From NCBI RefSeq assembly GCF_028613635.1, contig NZ_JAQRMY010000001.1:477778-541777 (forward strand): 64,000 nt of DNA, in the 5' to 3' direction. Both the position numbers and the translations under genes were made by a program. Position 1 is the stretch's first letter, and each line of letters opens with the position of its first letter. This DNA comes from Devosia sp. ZB163 (GTDB taxonomy: Bacteria; Pseudomonadota; Alphaproteobacteria; Rhizobiales; Devosiaceae). The notes below the pieces were generated by a model, which searched no databases, was not told the DNA's origin, and saw nothing but the letters and a program-made list of their open reading frames with translations. Positions 1 through 9,128 of the stretch are shown here, piece by piece.

Positions 1-2
1 GC

Positions 3-1286
3 GACGTCGAGACGGCAAAGAAGGCCTTCGAGACGCATGAGGTCGTCGTTTCCGATGCCGTGTTCGGCCGTGTCTCCCAGCAATGGGTGGTCAACATCCT
101 CCTGCCCATCTTCCCGCCCGGGAATGAGCCCCTGATCCTGGGGTTCAGCCGTTCCGCCAGCCAGCTCTCGATGCCGCTGCTCGCAAGCCGCATGCCCGAG
201 GGCTGGCACGTCGCGCTCGTCGACCGCAAGGGCGTGATGATCGCCACCACGGGCGACGGCGGCGCCACCGGCGACGCCTTCAACCTGCTGCCGCTGGACC
301 AGCTCGGCTCGGCTGCCGGCTGGCGCAACGTCCGCGACGGCAACACCGACTACCTCGTCGTCACCCAGCAGTCGCTGCTCACCGGCTGGACGCTCGTCGC
401 CTGGGCCGACCGCAACGTGGTGGCCCAGCCGCTGGCCGATGCTTTCTGGTCGCTGCTCGCCGGCGGCGTGCTGCTCGCGGCGCTGGTCGTGCTCGTCGTC
501 TATGGCGTGAGCCTGCAGATCGGGCGCTCGGTCCACGGGCTCGAGGCCGATGCCAAGCGGCTGGGCGCCGGCCAGCCCGTGGAGGCCCGGCACTTCCCCA
601 TCGAGGAGATCGAGACCGTCTCCGCTGCGCTCGGCGATGCGTCGCGGCGGCGGCAGGCCGCCGAAACCGAGGTGCGGTTCTTGATGCGCGAGCTGGCGCA
701 TCGATCGAAGAACCAGATGACGGTCATCGCCGCCATGGCCAAGCAGACGGCCCGCGGCGCCGATACCGTGCCCGAGTTCGTCCAGAGCTTCGAGCGGCGC
801 ATCTTCGGGCTCGCCCGCTCCACCGACCTGCTGCTCGCCCACGGCGTCGCCGGCGTCGACCTCAAGGAGTTGATGGTCAGCCAGATCGACCCGTTCTGCC
901 CGGTCGATGGCAAGCAGGTGGTCGTCGAGGGCCCGGCGCTGCGGCTCAACGCCCAGGCGGCGCAGATCCTGGGCATGGCGGCCCATGAGCTGGCGACCAA
1001 CGCGGCGAAATACGGCGCCTTCGCCCGCGAGGGCGGACGGCTCTCGGTTACATGGAAGCGTGAGGGCGAGGCTGTCGCCTTCACCTGGCATGAGACGGGC
1101 AGCACGCCCGGCGTCATTCAGCCCCGGCGCGGCTTCGGCACCACGGTGCTCGAGAACATGGTCGGCCGCTCGCTCAACGGCGAAGTGAACCGCGAAGTGC
1201 ACGAACGCGGCATCACCTGGCGCTTCACCATCCCGCTCGCTTCGCTCGATCCATCGGACACGCTCAACGGCCGGGCCGAGGCCTAA
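3..1286 (+). CDS. Sensor histidine kinase, HWE family (5' end outside window)
   Basis: The reading frame is open to the left edge of the window, so the true start lies upstream; the first possible start inside is GTG at 60. The visible part holds the end of a periplasmic sensor region (Cache-like, inferred), one membrane segment at about nt 425-520, a short linker and a kinase core. The H-box reads ELAHRSKNQM, the N-box HELATNAAKYG, and a W-x-E triplet (TWHETG) follows, which are marks of HWE/HisKA_2 kinases. These phosphorylate response regulators, often in general stress or light signalling. No response regulator gene follows; rpsO does, so the partner lies elsewhere or upstream. Confidence 0.88.
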   Translation, partial: DVETAKKAFETHEVVVSDAVFGRVSQQWVVNILLPIFPPGNEPLILGFSRSASQLSMPLLASRMPEGWHVALVDRKGVMIATTGDGGATGDAFNLLPLDQLGSAAGWRNVRDGNTDYLVVTQQSLLTGWTLVAWADRNVVAQPLADAFWSLLAGGVLLAALVVLVVYGVSLQIGRSVHGLEADAKRLGAGQPVEARHFPIEEIETVSAALGDASRRRQAAETEVRFLMRELAHRSKNQMTVIAAMAKQTARGADTVPEFVQSFERRIFGLARSTDLLLAHGVAGVDLKELMVSQIDPFCPVDGKQVVVEGPALRLNAQAAQILGMAAHELATNAAKYGAFAREGGRLSVTWKREGEAVAFTWHETGSTPGVIQPRRGFGTTVLENMVGRSLNGEVNREVHERGITWRFTIPLASLDPSDTLNGRAEA

Positions 1287-1441
1287 GAGCGGGACCCGGC
1301 GGACAATTAGCTGGCATTTCCTGCCCCTTTCCCCTATAGAGCGCGCCAAGTTCCGGCTTGCCGGCACTTCTCATGGCTCCACCTGGACGACATCCCGGGT
1401 GGCAGCGTCCCGATGATCCTCTATTTGAAAGGACCTAGCCG

Positions 1442-1711
1442 ATGTCGATTACCGCAGAGCGGAAGACTGCGCTCATCAAGGACTTTGCGACCAAGAAGGA
1501 CGACACGGGCTCGCCCGAAGTCCAGGTCGCGATCCTCTCCGAACGCATCGCCAATCTCACCGAGCACTTCAAGAGCCACAACAAGGACAACCACTCCCGT
1601 CGTGGCCTGCTGAAGATGGTTTCGACGCGCCGTCGCCTTCTCGACTACGTCAAGAAGAACGACGAGACGCGCTACAAGGCGCTGATCGAGCGCCTCGGCC
1701 TCCGCCGCTAA
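1442..1711 (+). CDS. rpsO: 30S ribosomal protein S15
   Basis: This 89-residue protein has the usual S15 length and sequence (MSITAERK at the start, then the SPEVQVA stretch, the [12 protein letters not shown] region and the C-terminal [12 protein letters not shown]). S15 binds 16S rRNA helices and starts platform assembly of the small subunit. GAAAGGA sits just before the ATG as a ribosome binding site. The gene is followed by pnp, the common bacterial order, and the two are probably co-transcribed. S15 often represses its own translation through its leader; the 155-bp leader here is long enough for that, but I cannot assign a structure with certainty. Confidence 0.98.
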   Translation: MSITAERKTALIKDFATKKDDTGSPEVQVAILSERIANLTEHFKSHNKDNHSRRGLLKMVSTRRRLLDYVKKNDETRYKALIERLGLRR

Positions 1712-2106
1712 GGCAGGGTCGATCGAACTTGGTCGCGAGGCACGCCTCGCGATCCTTTGCCCCGGCCGGATGCCGGGTGTTGCGTAGGCTGACGAACTAC
1801 GCGGAGCATGGCGAGATCATCGGCCGCTCACGGTGCCAGTGGGCACCTCCCTCCCAGGAAAATGAGCGGCTCATCGTCTTGTCCATGTTCCGCCCCGGCC
1901 GCGGGAGCGTGATCAGGAAAAGTCATGAGACTTTTCCGGTTCGAGAGCGCGACCACAGAATATGCCGGGAGTCAGCGCCGAACCGTGCCGATTTTGGGCT
2001 GCGGTCGCACATGGGGTGCGGCGCGCGGCTGGCACACCGGATGAGTTCGCGGGGTGGCTACGCCTCCGCGTTCCCGCTCATTCCGGCAGAATGGAAAGAC
2101 AACGAT
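1712..2106 (+). promoter_or_regulatory. rpsO-pnp intergenic leader with several perfect hairpins
   Basis: This 395-bp gap has no convincing gene, although the pnp frame stays open through it. It holds three strong foldable elements. The first is an 8-bp stem with a CACG loop at 1733-1752. The second is a nested structure with outer arms GCCGCTCA (1823-1830) and TGAGCGGC (1863-1870) and an inner GGTGCC/GGCACC hairpin at 1832-1847. The third is a 9-bp stem GGAAAAGTC-ATGA-GACTTTTCC at 1916-1937. In other bacteria the pnp leader is cut by RNase III and degraded by PNPase for autoregulation; that role here is inference. The third element also resembles dispersed rhizobial intergenic repeats. Confidence 0.5.
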
Positions 2107-4248
2107 ATGCCCATCAACTTCGACTACCACAAAGTTGAGCTGAACTGGGGCGGCCAGCCCCTCACCCTCGAGACCGGCAAGATCGCCCGCCAGGCAGACG
2201 GCGCCGTGCTCGCCACCCTCGGCGAGACCGTGCTGCTCGCGACCGTCGTTTCGGCCAAGTCGCCCAAGCCCGGTCAGGACTTCTTCCCCCTGACGGTCAA
2301 CTATCAGGAAAAGTACTTCGCCGCCGGCAAGATCCCGGGCGGCTACTTCAAGCGCGAAGGTCGTCCGACCGAGAACGAGACCCTGGTCTCGCGCCTGATC
2401 GACCGTCCGATCCGCCCGCTGTTCCCCGAAGGCTACAAGAACGAGACCCAGGTGGTCGTCACCGTTCTGCAGCACGACATGGAAAACAACCCGGACGTGC
2501 TCGCCATGGTGGCCGCCTCCGCGGCACTGACCATCTCGGGCGTGCCGTTCATGGGCCCGATCGGCGCTGCCCGCGTCGGCTACATCGACGGTGAGTACGT
2601 CCTCAACCTCGACGTCAACCGTCGCTCTGAATCCAAGCTCGACCTCGTCATGGCCGGCACCCAGGACGCCGTCCTGATGGTGGAATCGGAAGCCCAGGAG
2701 CTCTCCGAGGAGATCATGCTCGGCGCCGTGATGTTCGGTCACGAAGCCTCGCGCAAGGTCATCGACGCGATCATCAAGCTGGCTGAACTCGCCGCCAAGG
2801 AACCGCGCGACTTCACGCCGCCGGACTACTCGGCGCTCGAAGCCGAAGTGCTGAAGGTTGCCGAGGCCGATCTCCGCGCTGCCTACAAGATCACCGACAA
2901 GGCCCAGCGCTACGCTGCGGTCGATGCCGCCAACGCCAAGGTCAAGGAGCACTTCGCCGCCCAGATCGAAGCCGGCACGGTGTCGAAGGAAGACCTGGCC
3001 GAAGTCGTCCATAACCTCCAGGCCAAGATCGTCCGCTGGAACATCCTCGACACCAAGTCGCGTATCGATGGCCGTGACCTGACCACGGTCCGTCCGATCG
3101 TGGCGGAAGTCGGTATCCTGCCGCGCACCCACGGCTCGGCCCTGTTCACCCGCGGTGAGACCCAGGCCCTCGTCGTTGCCACGCTCGGCACCGGCGACGA
3201 CGAGCAGTTCGTCGACAGCCTCGAAGGCACCAACAAGGTGAACTTCATGCTGCACTACAACTTCCCGCCCTACTCGGTCGGTGAAGCTGGCCGCATGGGC
3301 TCGCCCGGCCGTCGCGAAATCGGTCACGGCAAGCTCGCCTGGCGCGCCATCAACCCGGTGCGCCCGAAGGCGGAAGACTTCCCCTACACCATCCGTGTCG
3401 TCTCCGAGATCACCGAGTCGAACGGCTCGTCCTCGATGGCGACCGTCTGCGGCACCTCGCTGGCGCTGATGGATGCGGGCGTTCCGCTGAAGAAGCCGGT
3501 GGCCGGTATCGCCATGGGCCTGATCCTCGAAGGCGACCGCTTCGCCGTGCTGTCCGATATCCTGGGTGACGAAGATCACCTCGGCGACATGGACTTCAAG
3601 GTTGCGGGCACTGCCGACGGCATCACCTCGCTGCAGATGGACATCAAGATCGCCGGCATCACCGAGGAGATCATGAAGGTCGCCCTCGGACAGGCCAAGG
3701 GCGGTCGCGAGCACATCCTGGGCGAGATGGCCAAGGCGCTCGACACCTCGCGTGCCACGGTGGGCGAGTTCGCTCCGCGCATCGAGACCATCACCATCCC
3801 GACCGACAAGATCCGCGAAGTGATCGGCACCGGCGGCAAGGTGATCCGCGAGATCGTCGAGAAGACCGGCGCCAAGATCGACATCAACGACGACGGCACC
3901 GTGAAGGTCTCGTCCTCGGACGGCAAGGCGATCGACGCTGCCATCAAGTGGATCAAGGGCATCACCGACGAAGCCGAAGTGGGCCAGATCTACCAGGGCA
4001 CCGTGGTCAAGACCGCCGATTTCGGCGCGTTCGTGAACTTCTTCGGCGCCAAGGACGGCCTCGTCCACATCTCCCAGCTTGCCGACCAGCGCGTGGGCAA
4101 GACCACCGACGTCGTCAAGGAAGGCGACAAGGTGTGGGTGAAGCTGCTCGGCTTCGACGAGCGCGGCAAGGTCCGCCTCTCCATGAAGGTCGTCGACCAG
4201 GCGACCGGCAAGGAAAAGGCCGCCGAGGACGCGCCCGCCGCCGAGTAA
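2107..4248 (+). CDS. pnp: Polyribonucleotide nucleotidyltransferase (PNPase)
   Basis: The enzyme degrades RNA 3' to 5' by phosphorolysis and works in the degradosome and in sRNA turnover. I chose ATG 2107 ([12 protein letters not shown], 713 aa) because it matches the family N-terminus and length and has GGAAAG just upstream; the frame is open further upstream but that part is not PNPase-like. Two RNase PH domains fill about residues 10-540, with a helical linker between. A KH domain with GxxG (GTGGK, near residue 575) follows, then an S1 RNA-binding domain (about 625-690, [18 protein letters not shown]). It lies after rpsO and ends at a strong terminator. Confidence 0.97.
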   Translation: MPINFDYHKVELNWGGQPLTLETGKIARQADGAVLATLGETVLLATVVSAKSPKPGQDFFPLTVNYQEKYFAAGKIPGGYFKREGRPTENETLVSRLIDRPIRPLFPEGYKNETQVVVTVLQHDMENNPDVLAMVAASAALTISGVPFMGPIGAARVGYIDGEYVLNLDVNRRSESKLDLVMAGTQDAVLMVESEAQELSEEIMLGAVMFGHEASRKVIDAIIKLAELAAKEPRDFTPPDYSALEAEVLKVAEADLRAAYKITDKAQRYAAVDAANAKVKEHFAAQIEAGTVSKEDLAEVVHNLQAKIVRWNILDTKSRIDGRDLTTVRPIVAEVGILPRTHGSALFTRGETQALVVATLGTGDDEQFVDSLEGTNKVNFMLHYNFPPYSVGEAGRMGSPGRREIGHGKLAWRAINPVRPKAEDFPYTIRVVSEITESNGSSSMATVCGTSLALMDAGVPLKKPVAGIAMGLILEGDRFAVLSDILGDEDHLGDMDFKVAGTADGITSLQMDIKIAGITEEIMKVALGQAKGGREHILGEMAKALDTSRATVGEFAPRIETITIPTDKIREVIGTGGKVIREIVEKTGAKIDINDDGTVKVSSSDGKAIDAAIKWIKGITDEAEVGQIYQGTVVKTADFGAFVNFFGAKDGLVHISQLADQRVGKTTDVVKEGDKVWVKLLGFDERGKVRLSMKVVDQATGKEKAAEDAPAAE

Positions 4249-4270
4249 TCGGCAGCACCAGACAGTTGGA

Positions 4271-4305
4271 AAGGGCCCGGATCGATCGATCCGGGCCCTT
4301 TTGCT
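4271..4305 (+). terminator. Rho-independent terminator of pnp
   Basis: Positions 4271-4300 form a 30-bp perfect palindrome with GGGCCCGGAT arms that can fold as a long GC-rich hairpin. It is followed by a short T stretch (CCTTTTGC). It lies 22 bp after the pnp stop. The leftward operon also ends here (the small gene at 4305-4454), so the palindrome may end transcription from both sides. Confidence 0.85.
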
Positions 4306-4454
4306 TAGGCGCTCGCCGATCCCGTCCGCCGGAACATCATGACCGAGGTGAGGGCCGCGACCAGGACGATGGCAGCGCTCACCAATAGTGGCCAATGGCT
4401 GCCTGACGGAAAGAGGCCCGGGGCTGGCGTGGCCCCGAGCACTTCCCCCGGCAT
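4305..4454 (-). CDS. Small single-pass membrane protein, unknown function
   Basis: A 49-residue frame (MPGEVLGATPAPGLF at the start) begins at ATG 4454, 8 bp after the stop of the GH43 gene on the same strand. It has one clear hydrophobic segment (WPLLVSAAIVLVAALTSVMMF) followed by a basic RR, as expected for a membrane anchor with cytoplasmic C-terminus. I see no strong ribosome binding site, so expression would rely on coupling to the gene upstream. I do not recognise a family. It could also be a chance frame; the well-formed hydrophobic segment and tight spacing argue mildly for a gene. Confidence 0.4.
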   Translation of the reverse strand: MPGEVLGATPAPGLFPSGSHWPLLVSAAIVLVAALTSVMMFRRTGSASA

Positions 4455-4462
4455 CGCGGCGA

Positions 4463-6091
4463 TCAGTAGCGGTCGGTCGCGTCGCGCACCGGGCGGTAGA
4501 CGAAGTCGGTGAACACCGCCTCCTTGCCCGTGCCGTTGAGGTCGGAGCAGGCCATGCCGACGAAGGCGCCGGTGAAGCTGCCATGCTCGGCATGGCCGCC
4601 GCATTCATCCGAGAGCAGCGAGGCATCGAGCACCGGGCCGGCCGGCTGCCAGTTGCCGCCTGCTGCGGTATCGCCGGCGGCGTAGAAGAACTGCAGCTTC
4701 GGCCCGCGGATCTCGAGCTTCAGCCGCACCGGACCATCCTGCGGCAGCGGGATGGGATCGGCGGGGAACGTCAGGTTCCCATCGGGGTGCGAGGCCATCG
4801 AGCTCATGATGAGCAGCTCGCGCTTGCCGTCCGAATGGGCCGTGACCGTCACGTAGTGGAAGTTGTAGCGGCTGTAGTAGCCCGTGAGGCCCGCGAACTG
4901 GCGCTCGTCGACGGGGGAGAAATCGACCGTCACTTCGGCATCGTAGCTGAAGTGGGTCTGGCGGCGTGCGACGAGCGCCTGCTCGAACCAGCTGCCGATC
5001 GACTCGCGGCCGATCAGCGTCAGCTTGTTGTCACCGACCCTGAAGATGCGCTCGGTCTCGGGCGTGCGCAGCCACTGGAAGTCCTGGTGGAGCGTGTCGA
5101 AGCGGTAGCGCTGCTCGGCCCAGTAGGGGGCGTCGTCGCGCGTGCCGGGCACCTCGACCTCGATCGATGGGACCGGCCCGTCCTTGACCCACAGCCAGTC
5201 GTCATTGCCCCAGTAGGCTTCCTGGATGCCGGTCTCGCGGCCCAGCACGCAGCGGCGCTTCTGGGTGGTGGGGCGGCCCATCAGGTGGACGAGGAAGGTC
5301 TTGCCGTCAGGCGTCTCGACGATGTCGCCATGCCCGGCGCGCTGCACCTCGTTGAGCGGCGCGTCCTTGGCGGTGAGCACGTGCTTGATCGGGTGGGTCT
5401 CGTAGGGCCCCTCGATATTGCGCGAGCGGGCGAAGGTCACCGCGTGGTCGTAGCCGGTGCCGCCTTCGGCGGTCAGCAGGTAGTACCAGGGGCGGCCGTC
5501 CTTGCCGTTGCGCTTGTAGAGGTGCGGGCCCTCGACGAGCTTGAGCTCGGTGCCCTGGTAGATGTTCCTGACCGGGCCGACGAGCTTTCGCTGGCTGTGA
5601 TCGTATTCCTGCAGCGCAATGCCGGCGAAGCGCAGCGGGCGGGCGCGATGGTCCCACAGCATGTTGACGAACCACTTCCTGCCGTCGTCGTCATGGAACA
5701 GCGAGGGATCGAAGCCCGACGAGTTCATGTAGACCGGGTCGGACCACGGACCTTCGATCGAGGGCGCGGTGACGAGGTAGTTGTGCGCGTCCTTGAAGTT
5801 GCCGTCCTTGCGCTTGACGTCGGTGTAGATCAGCCAGAACTGCTCGCCGTCATGGGTGAGGCACGGGGCCCAGATCCCGCAGCTGTCGGGGTCGCCGCGC
5901 ATGTCGAGCTGGCTCTTGCGGGTGAGCGGGCGCGCGACCAGCTCCCAGTTGGCGAGGTCCTTCGAGTGATGGATCTGCACGCCCGGGTACCACTCGAAGG
6001 TGGAGGTGGCGATGTAGTAGTCGTCGCCGACACGCAGGATCGAGGGATCCGGGTTGAAGCCGGGGAGTATGGGATTGCGGATGGTGGGCAT
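4463..6091 (-). CDS. Glycoside hydrolase family 43 beta-xylosidase
   Basis: This 542-residue enzyme starts MPTIRNPILPGFNPDPSI, the classic GH43 opening with the catalytic base Asp in NPDPSI. A second Asp lies in GFDPSLFHDDDG and the general acid Glu is likely in HGDIVETPDG. The N-terminal five-bladed propeller (about 1-310) is followed by a beta-sandwich domain typical of the XynB-type subgroup. No signal peptide is seen, so it should act in the cytoplasm on imported xylo-oligosaccharides and feed xylose to XylA and XylB, encoded next upstream on the same strand. It is separated from xylA by a 200-bp gap filled by an inverted repeat, so it may have its own promoter. Confidence 0.93.
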   Translation of the reverse strand: MPTIRNPILPGFNPDPSILRVGDDYYIATSTFEWYPGVQIHHSKDLANWELVARPLTRKSQLDMRGDPDSCGIWAPCLTHDGEQFWLIYTDVKRKDGNFKDAHNYLVTAPSIEGPWSDPVYMNSSGFDPSLFHDDDGRKWFVNMLWDHRARPLRFAGIALQEYDHSQRKLVGPVRNIYQGTELKLVEGPHLYKRNGKDGRPWYYLLTAEGGTGYDHAVTFARSRNIEGPYETHPIKHVLTAKDAPLNEVQRAGHGDIVETPDGKTFLVHLMGRPTTQKRRCVLGRETGIQEAYWGNDDWLWVKDGPVPSIEVEVPGTRDDAPYWAEQRYRFDTLHQDFQWLRTPETERIFRVGDNKLTLIGRESIGSWFEQALVARRQTHFSYDAEVTVDFSPVDERQFAGLTGYYSRYNFHYVTVTAHSDGKRELLIMSSMASHPDGNLTFPADPIPLPQDGPVRLKLEIRGPKLQFFYAAGDTAAGGNWQPAGPVLDASLLSDECGGHAEHGSFTGAFVGMACSDLNGTGKEAVFTDFVYRPVRDATDRY

Positions 6092-6116
6092 GTAACACTC
6101 AGCTAGCAGTCGGGAT

Positions 6117-6271
6117 GCCTTCTCCCCTTGTGGGAGAAGGTGGCGCGAAGCGCCGGATGAGGGGTCGGCAGACGGCAGTCTGCGCGACCGGAGCGAAGCG
6201 ACGGGCGACGAGTTGGCGGACAGAACCCCTCATCCGCCCTTCGGGCACCTTCTCCCACAAGGGGAGAAGGC
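6117..6271. repeat. Intergenic inverted repeat element between xylA and the xylosidase gene
   Basis: Two 23-bp copies, at 6118-6140 and 6248-6270, are exact reverse complements (CCTTCTCCCC at the outer edge). Each is itself a small hairpin, and each continues inward with a second hairpin carrying a GAAG-type loop and the word GGATGAGGGG or its complement. The whole 155-bp unit can fold as a long cruciform. It fills the gap between two genes of the same strand and has no coding capacity that I trust. A related single arm occurs at 38906-38954. Such elements are common in rhizobial relatives. Confidence 0.85.
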
Positions 6272-6294
6272 GATCGCCGAAGCTGCGGAGGTCA

Positions 6295-7602
6295 TCAAAC
6301 GAACCGGTTGACCAGGTTTTCGAGGTATTCCTGCTGGCCGGATTTCGGTTGCGGGTTGATGTTCTCGGCTTCCACCCACTGGGCGATCTGCTCGAGGGTG
6401 CGTTCGCCCTTCAGCATGGCGGCCGCGCCTTTCTCGTTCCAGCCGGCGTAGCGCGCGTCCTGGGCCTTGTCGAAGGTGCCGTCCTCGATCATTGCCGCCG
6501 CGCCCTTGAGGCCGCGGGCGAGGACGTCGAGTCCGCCGATATGGCCGTAGAGCAGGTCGGCCGGATCGATCGACTGGCGGCGCACCTTGGCGTCGAAGTT
6601 GAAGCCGCCCTTGCCGAGGCCGCCGGCCTTGAGGATCTGGTAGAAGGCCAGCGCCATCTCGCCCGGATTGTTGGGGAACTGGTCGGTGTCCCAGCCCGAT
6701 TGCAGGTCGTTGCGGTTGGCATCGACCGAGCCGAGGATGCCCAGCCCGCCGGCAACCGCCAGTTCATGCTCGAACGAGTGGCCGGCGAGGAAGGCATGGC
6801 CGACCTCGATATTGACCTTCACGTCCTTCTCGAGGCCGTAGGTCTTCAAGAACCCATAGACCGTCGCGACGTCGTAGTCGTACTGGTGCTTGGTCGGCTC
6901 CTGCGGCTTGGGTTCGATCAAGAGCTGGCCCTGAAAGCCGATCTTCTTCGCATGGTCGATGACCAGCGACAGGAAGCGCGCCGCCTGGTCCTGCTCCTGC
7001 TTGATGCGGGTGTTGAGCAGCGTTTCGTAGCCCTCGCGGCCGCCCCAGAGCACATAGTTGGCACCACCAAGCTCATGGGTGATCTCGAGCATCTCCTTCA
7101 CCTGCCCGGCGGCATAGGCGAAGACATAGGGGTCAGGGTTGGTGGCGGCGCCCGCCATGTAGCGGCGGTTGGAAAAGAGGTTTGCCGTGCCCCAGAGCAG
7201 CCGGGTGCGCGAACTCTGCATCTTCTTGGCGAAGATGTCGGTGATGGTGCGCAGGTTCTTGTTGCTCTCCTTGAGGCTCGCACCCTCCGGCGCGACGTCG
7301 GCATCGTGGAAGCAGAAGAAAGGCGCGTCGAGCAGGTCGAACAGTTCGAAGGCGACATCCGCCTTGAGCTTGGCGCCTTCAAGGCCCTTGTCGTACCAGG
7401 GGCGATCGAAGGTACGGCCACCGAACGGGTCGCCGCCCTCCCAGGCGAACGTGTGCCAGTAGGCGACCGCAGGGCGGATGTGATCCTCCATCCGCTTGCC
7501 CAGGACGAGTTCATCCTTGTTGTAGAACCGATAAGCGAGCGGGTTGGCGCTTTGCGGGCCCTCGAACTTGACGGGGCTGAAACCCTTGAAGAAGTCAGTC
7601 AC
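6295..7602 (-). CDS. xylA: Xylose isomerase
   Basis: XylA converts D-xylose to D-xylulose with two divalent metals. The 435-residue protein has the family length and the motifs [13 protein letters not shown] (catalytic His), [15 protein letters not shown], a metal-binding [15 protein letters not shown] stretch and [14 protein letters not shown]. The start is GTG at 7602, overlapping the xylB stop by four bases (GTGA); a GAGGAGG ribosome site lies just upstream inside xylB. It is therefore translationally coupled to xylB in a xylB-xylA order. The end is followed by the inverted repeat at 6117-6271. Confidence 0.97.
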   Translation of the reverse strand: MTDFFKGFSPVKFEGPQSANPLAYRFYNKDELVLGKRMEDHIRPAVAYWHTFAWEGGDPFGGRTFDRPWYDKGLEGAKLKADVAFELFDLLDAPFFCFHDADVAPEGASLKESNKNLRTITDIFAKKMQSSRTRLLWGTANLFSNRRYMAGAATNPDPYVFAYAAGQVKEMLEITHELGGANYVLWGGREGYETLLNTRIKQEQDQAARFLSLVIDHAKKIGFQGQLLIEPKPQEPTKHQYDYDVATVYGFLKTYGLEKDVKVNIEVGHAFLAGHSFEHELAVAGGLGILGSVDANRNDLQSGWDTDQFPNNPGEMALAFYQILKAGGLGKGGFNFDAKVRRQSIDPADLLYGHIGGLDVLARGLKGAAAMIEDGTFDKAQDARYAGWNEKGAAAMLKGERTLEQIAQWVEAENINPQPKSGQQEYLENLVNRFV

Positions 7603-9062
7603 CGGCGTGCCTCCTCGATGGCGGGATAGAGCGCGCGATAGCGCTCGTACTGGCGGGAATAGGCGTCGGCGAGCGACGCATCGGGCGTGATGACCCGCCT
7701 GATGGCGGGGTTCTGCATGATTTCGGTGGGGTCGGCTCCTTCGGCGGCACAGAGGCCGAGCCGGGCAACGCCGAGCGCGCCGCCGAAATCCCCCTCGTCG
7801 GTGATGGCGATCTCGGTATCGAGATTGGTGGCGATCAGCTTGAGCCAGAGCTCGGACTTCGAGCCGCCGCCCACGGCGATCAGCCGGCCGAGATCAGTGC
7901 CGGCATCGTTGAGCACGCGCTTGCAGTCGCGGAAGGCGAAGGCGACGCCCTCCATCACGGCCTGCGCCAGCTTCGCGGTGTCCGTCGAGTGGCTGAGGCC
8001 GACGAAGCTGCCGCGCGCGCCGGCATTGTTGTGCGGCGTGCGCTCCCCGCTGAGATAGGGGAGGAAGATTTCCTCGCCCGGTCCCTCGAACTGCGCCTCC
8101 GCCGCGCCGGCGAGCTTGGCCGGGTCCTGCCCGGTGATCCTGGCCAGCCAGTTGAGGCTGTCTGTCGCCGAGAGGATCACGCCCATCTGGTGCCAGGTCC
8201 TGGGCACGGCATGGCAGAAGGCGTGGACGGCGCCCCTGGTGTTGGGCCGGAAGCGGTCATTGGAGACGAACAGCACGCCGGATGTGCCGAGCGACACGAA
8301 GCCCTCGCCCGGCTGGATCGCGCCGATGCCGCAGGCCGCCGCGGCGTTGTCGCCCGCGCCGCCCGCGACGATCACCTCGCCCGACATGCCCCAGCGATCG
8401 ACGAACTCGCGCTTCAGTGCGGCCGAAGGCGCCGAGCCCTCGACGAGGCGCGGCATGTGCGAGCGGTCGAGGCCGGTGACCCTGAGCAGGTCGTCCGACC
8501 AATCACGCCTCGCGACGTCGAGCCACAGCGTGCCCGCGGCATCCGACATCTCCTCGACATGCTCGCCGGTCAGCAGCAGCCGGACATAGGCCTTGGGCAG
8601 CAGCACCTTGGCGATCTTTGCATAGATCTCGGGCTCGTGCTTGCGAACCCAGGCGATCTTGGGCGCCGTGAAGCCGGGCATGGCGATGTTGCCGGCGATG
8701 TCGCGCAGCGAGGGAAGCGCGGCTTCCATTTCGGTGCACTCCGCCGCCGAGCGGCCGTCGTTCCAGAGAATGCAGGGACGGAGGACCTGGTCGTTCTTGT
8801 CGAGGAGGGTCGCGCCGTGCATGTGACCGGAGAGGCCAATACCCCGCACCGCCGCCATCTCCGCGGGGTGCGCCCGCGCCAGCTTGTCGGCGGCTTCGAG
8901 CGTTGCGTTCCACCAGTCCGCCGGGTTCTGCTCCGACCATCCGGGGTGGGGACGGACCGGCTCGACGGCCTTCGCCGTGGCCTCGCCGATCGGCTTGCCG
9001 TCGCGATCGAGGAGCAGCGCCTTGACGCCGGAGGTGCCGATATCGATGCCGAGATAGGTCAT
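7599..9062 (-). CDS. xylB: Xylulokinase
   Basis: XylB phosphorylates D-xylulose to xylulose 5-phosphate for the pentose phosphate pathway. The 487 residues begin [19 protein letters not shown], the FGGY-kinase phosphate-binding start, continue with GLSGHMHGA (substrate loop), and carry [14 protein letters not shown] and [13 protein letters not shown] in the C-terminal domain. Start at ATG 9062 is fixed by homology. The gene lies 66 bp after the LacI-type regulator on the same strand and overlaps xylA by four bases, so regulator-xylB-xylA probably form one unit. Confidence 0.96.
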   Translation of the reverse strand: MTYLGIDIGTSGVKALLLDRDGKPIGEATAKAVEPVRPHPGWSEQNPADWWNATLEAADKLARAHPAEMAAVRGIGLSGHMHGATLLDKNDQVLRPCILWNDGRSAAECTEMEAALPSLRDIAGNIAMPGFTAPKIAWVRKHEPEIYAKIAKVLLPKAYVRLLLTGEHVEEMSDAAGTLWLDVARRDWSDDLLRVTGLDRSHMPRLVEGSAPSAALKREFVDRWGMSGEVIVAGGAGDNAAAACGIGAIQPGEGFVSLGTSGVLFVSNDRFRPNTRGAVHAFCHAVPRTWHQMGVILSATDSLNWLARITGQDPAKLAGAAEAQFEGPGEEIFLPYLSGERTPHNNAGARGSFVGLSHSTDTAKLAQAVMEGVAFAFRDCKRVLNDAGTDLGRLIAVGGGSKSELWLKLIATNLDTEIAITDEGDFGGALGVARLGLCAAEGADPTEIMQNPAIRRVITPDASLADAYSRQYERYRALYPAIEEARR

Positions 9063-9076
9063 GAGGCACGTACCTC
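9063..9076 (-). promoter_or_regulatory. Small dyad covering the xylB ribosome binding site
   Basis: On the minus strand the 14 bases just before the xylB ATG read GAGGTACGTGCCTC. The arms GAGG and CCTC pair perfectly around an ACGT core, and GAGG is the only ribosome binding site candidate for xylB. A short hairpin could therefore hide the site unless upstream translation opens it. A 12-codon frame from ATG 9097, preceded by GGGGAGGA and ending in TGA inside the xylB ATG, could do that. This is inference from sequence only. Confidence 0.25.
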
Positions 9077-9128
9077 AAGACGCGACAAGCCAACCATCGG
9101 ACAGTCCTCCCCGGGCGATCTGTTTTGA

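Noticed and set aside
1729-2106. N-terminal extension of PNPase through the leader
   Set aside because: The extension has no similarity to the family, and a ribosome site and conserved [12 protein letters not shown] start lie at 2107.
1972-4626. Open frame of 884 codons on the minus strand opposite pnp
   Set aside because: It is the codon-bias shadow of pnp in GC-rich DNA; the protein is His/Asp/Gly/Val-rich with no family signature, while pnp on the other strand is certain.
4388-7629. Long plus-strand frames opposite the xylosidase and xylA genes
   Set aside because: Both lie fully antisense to enzymes with intact catalytic motifs and show no recognisable domain.
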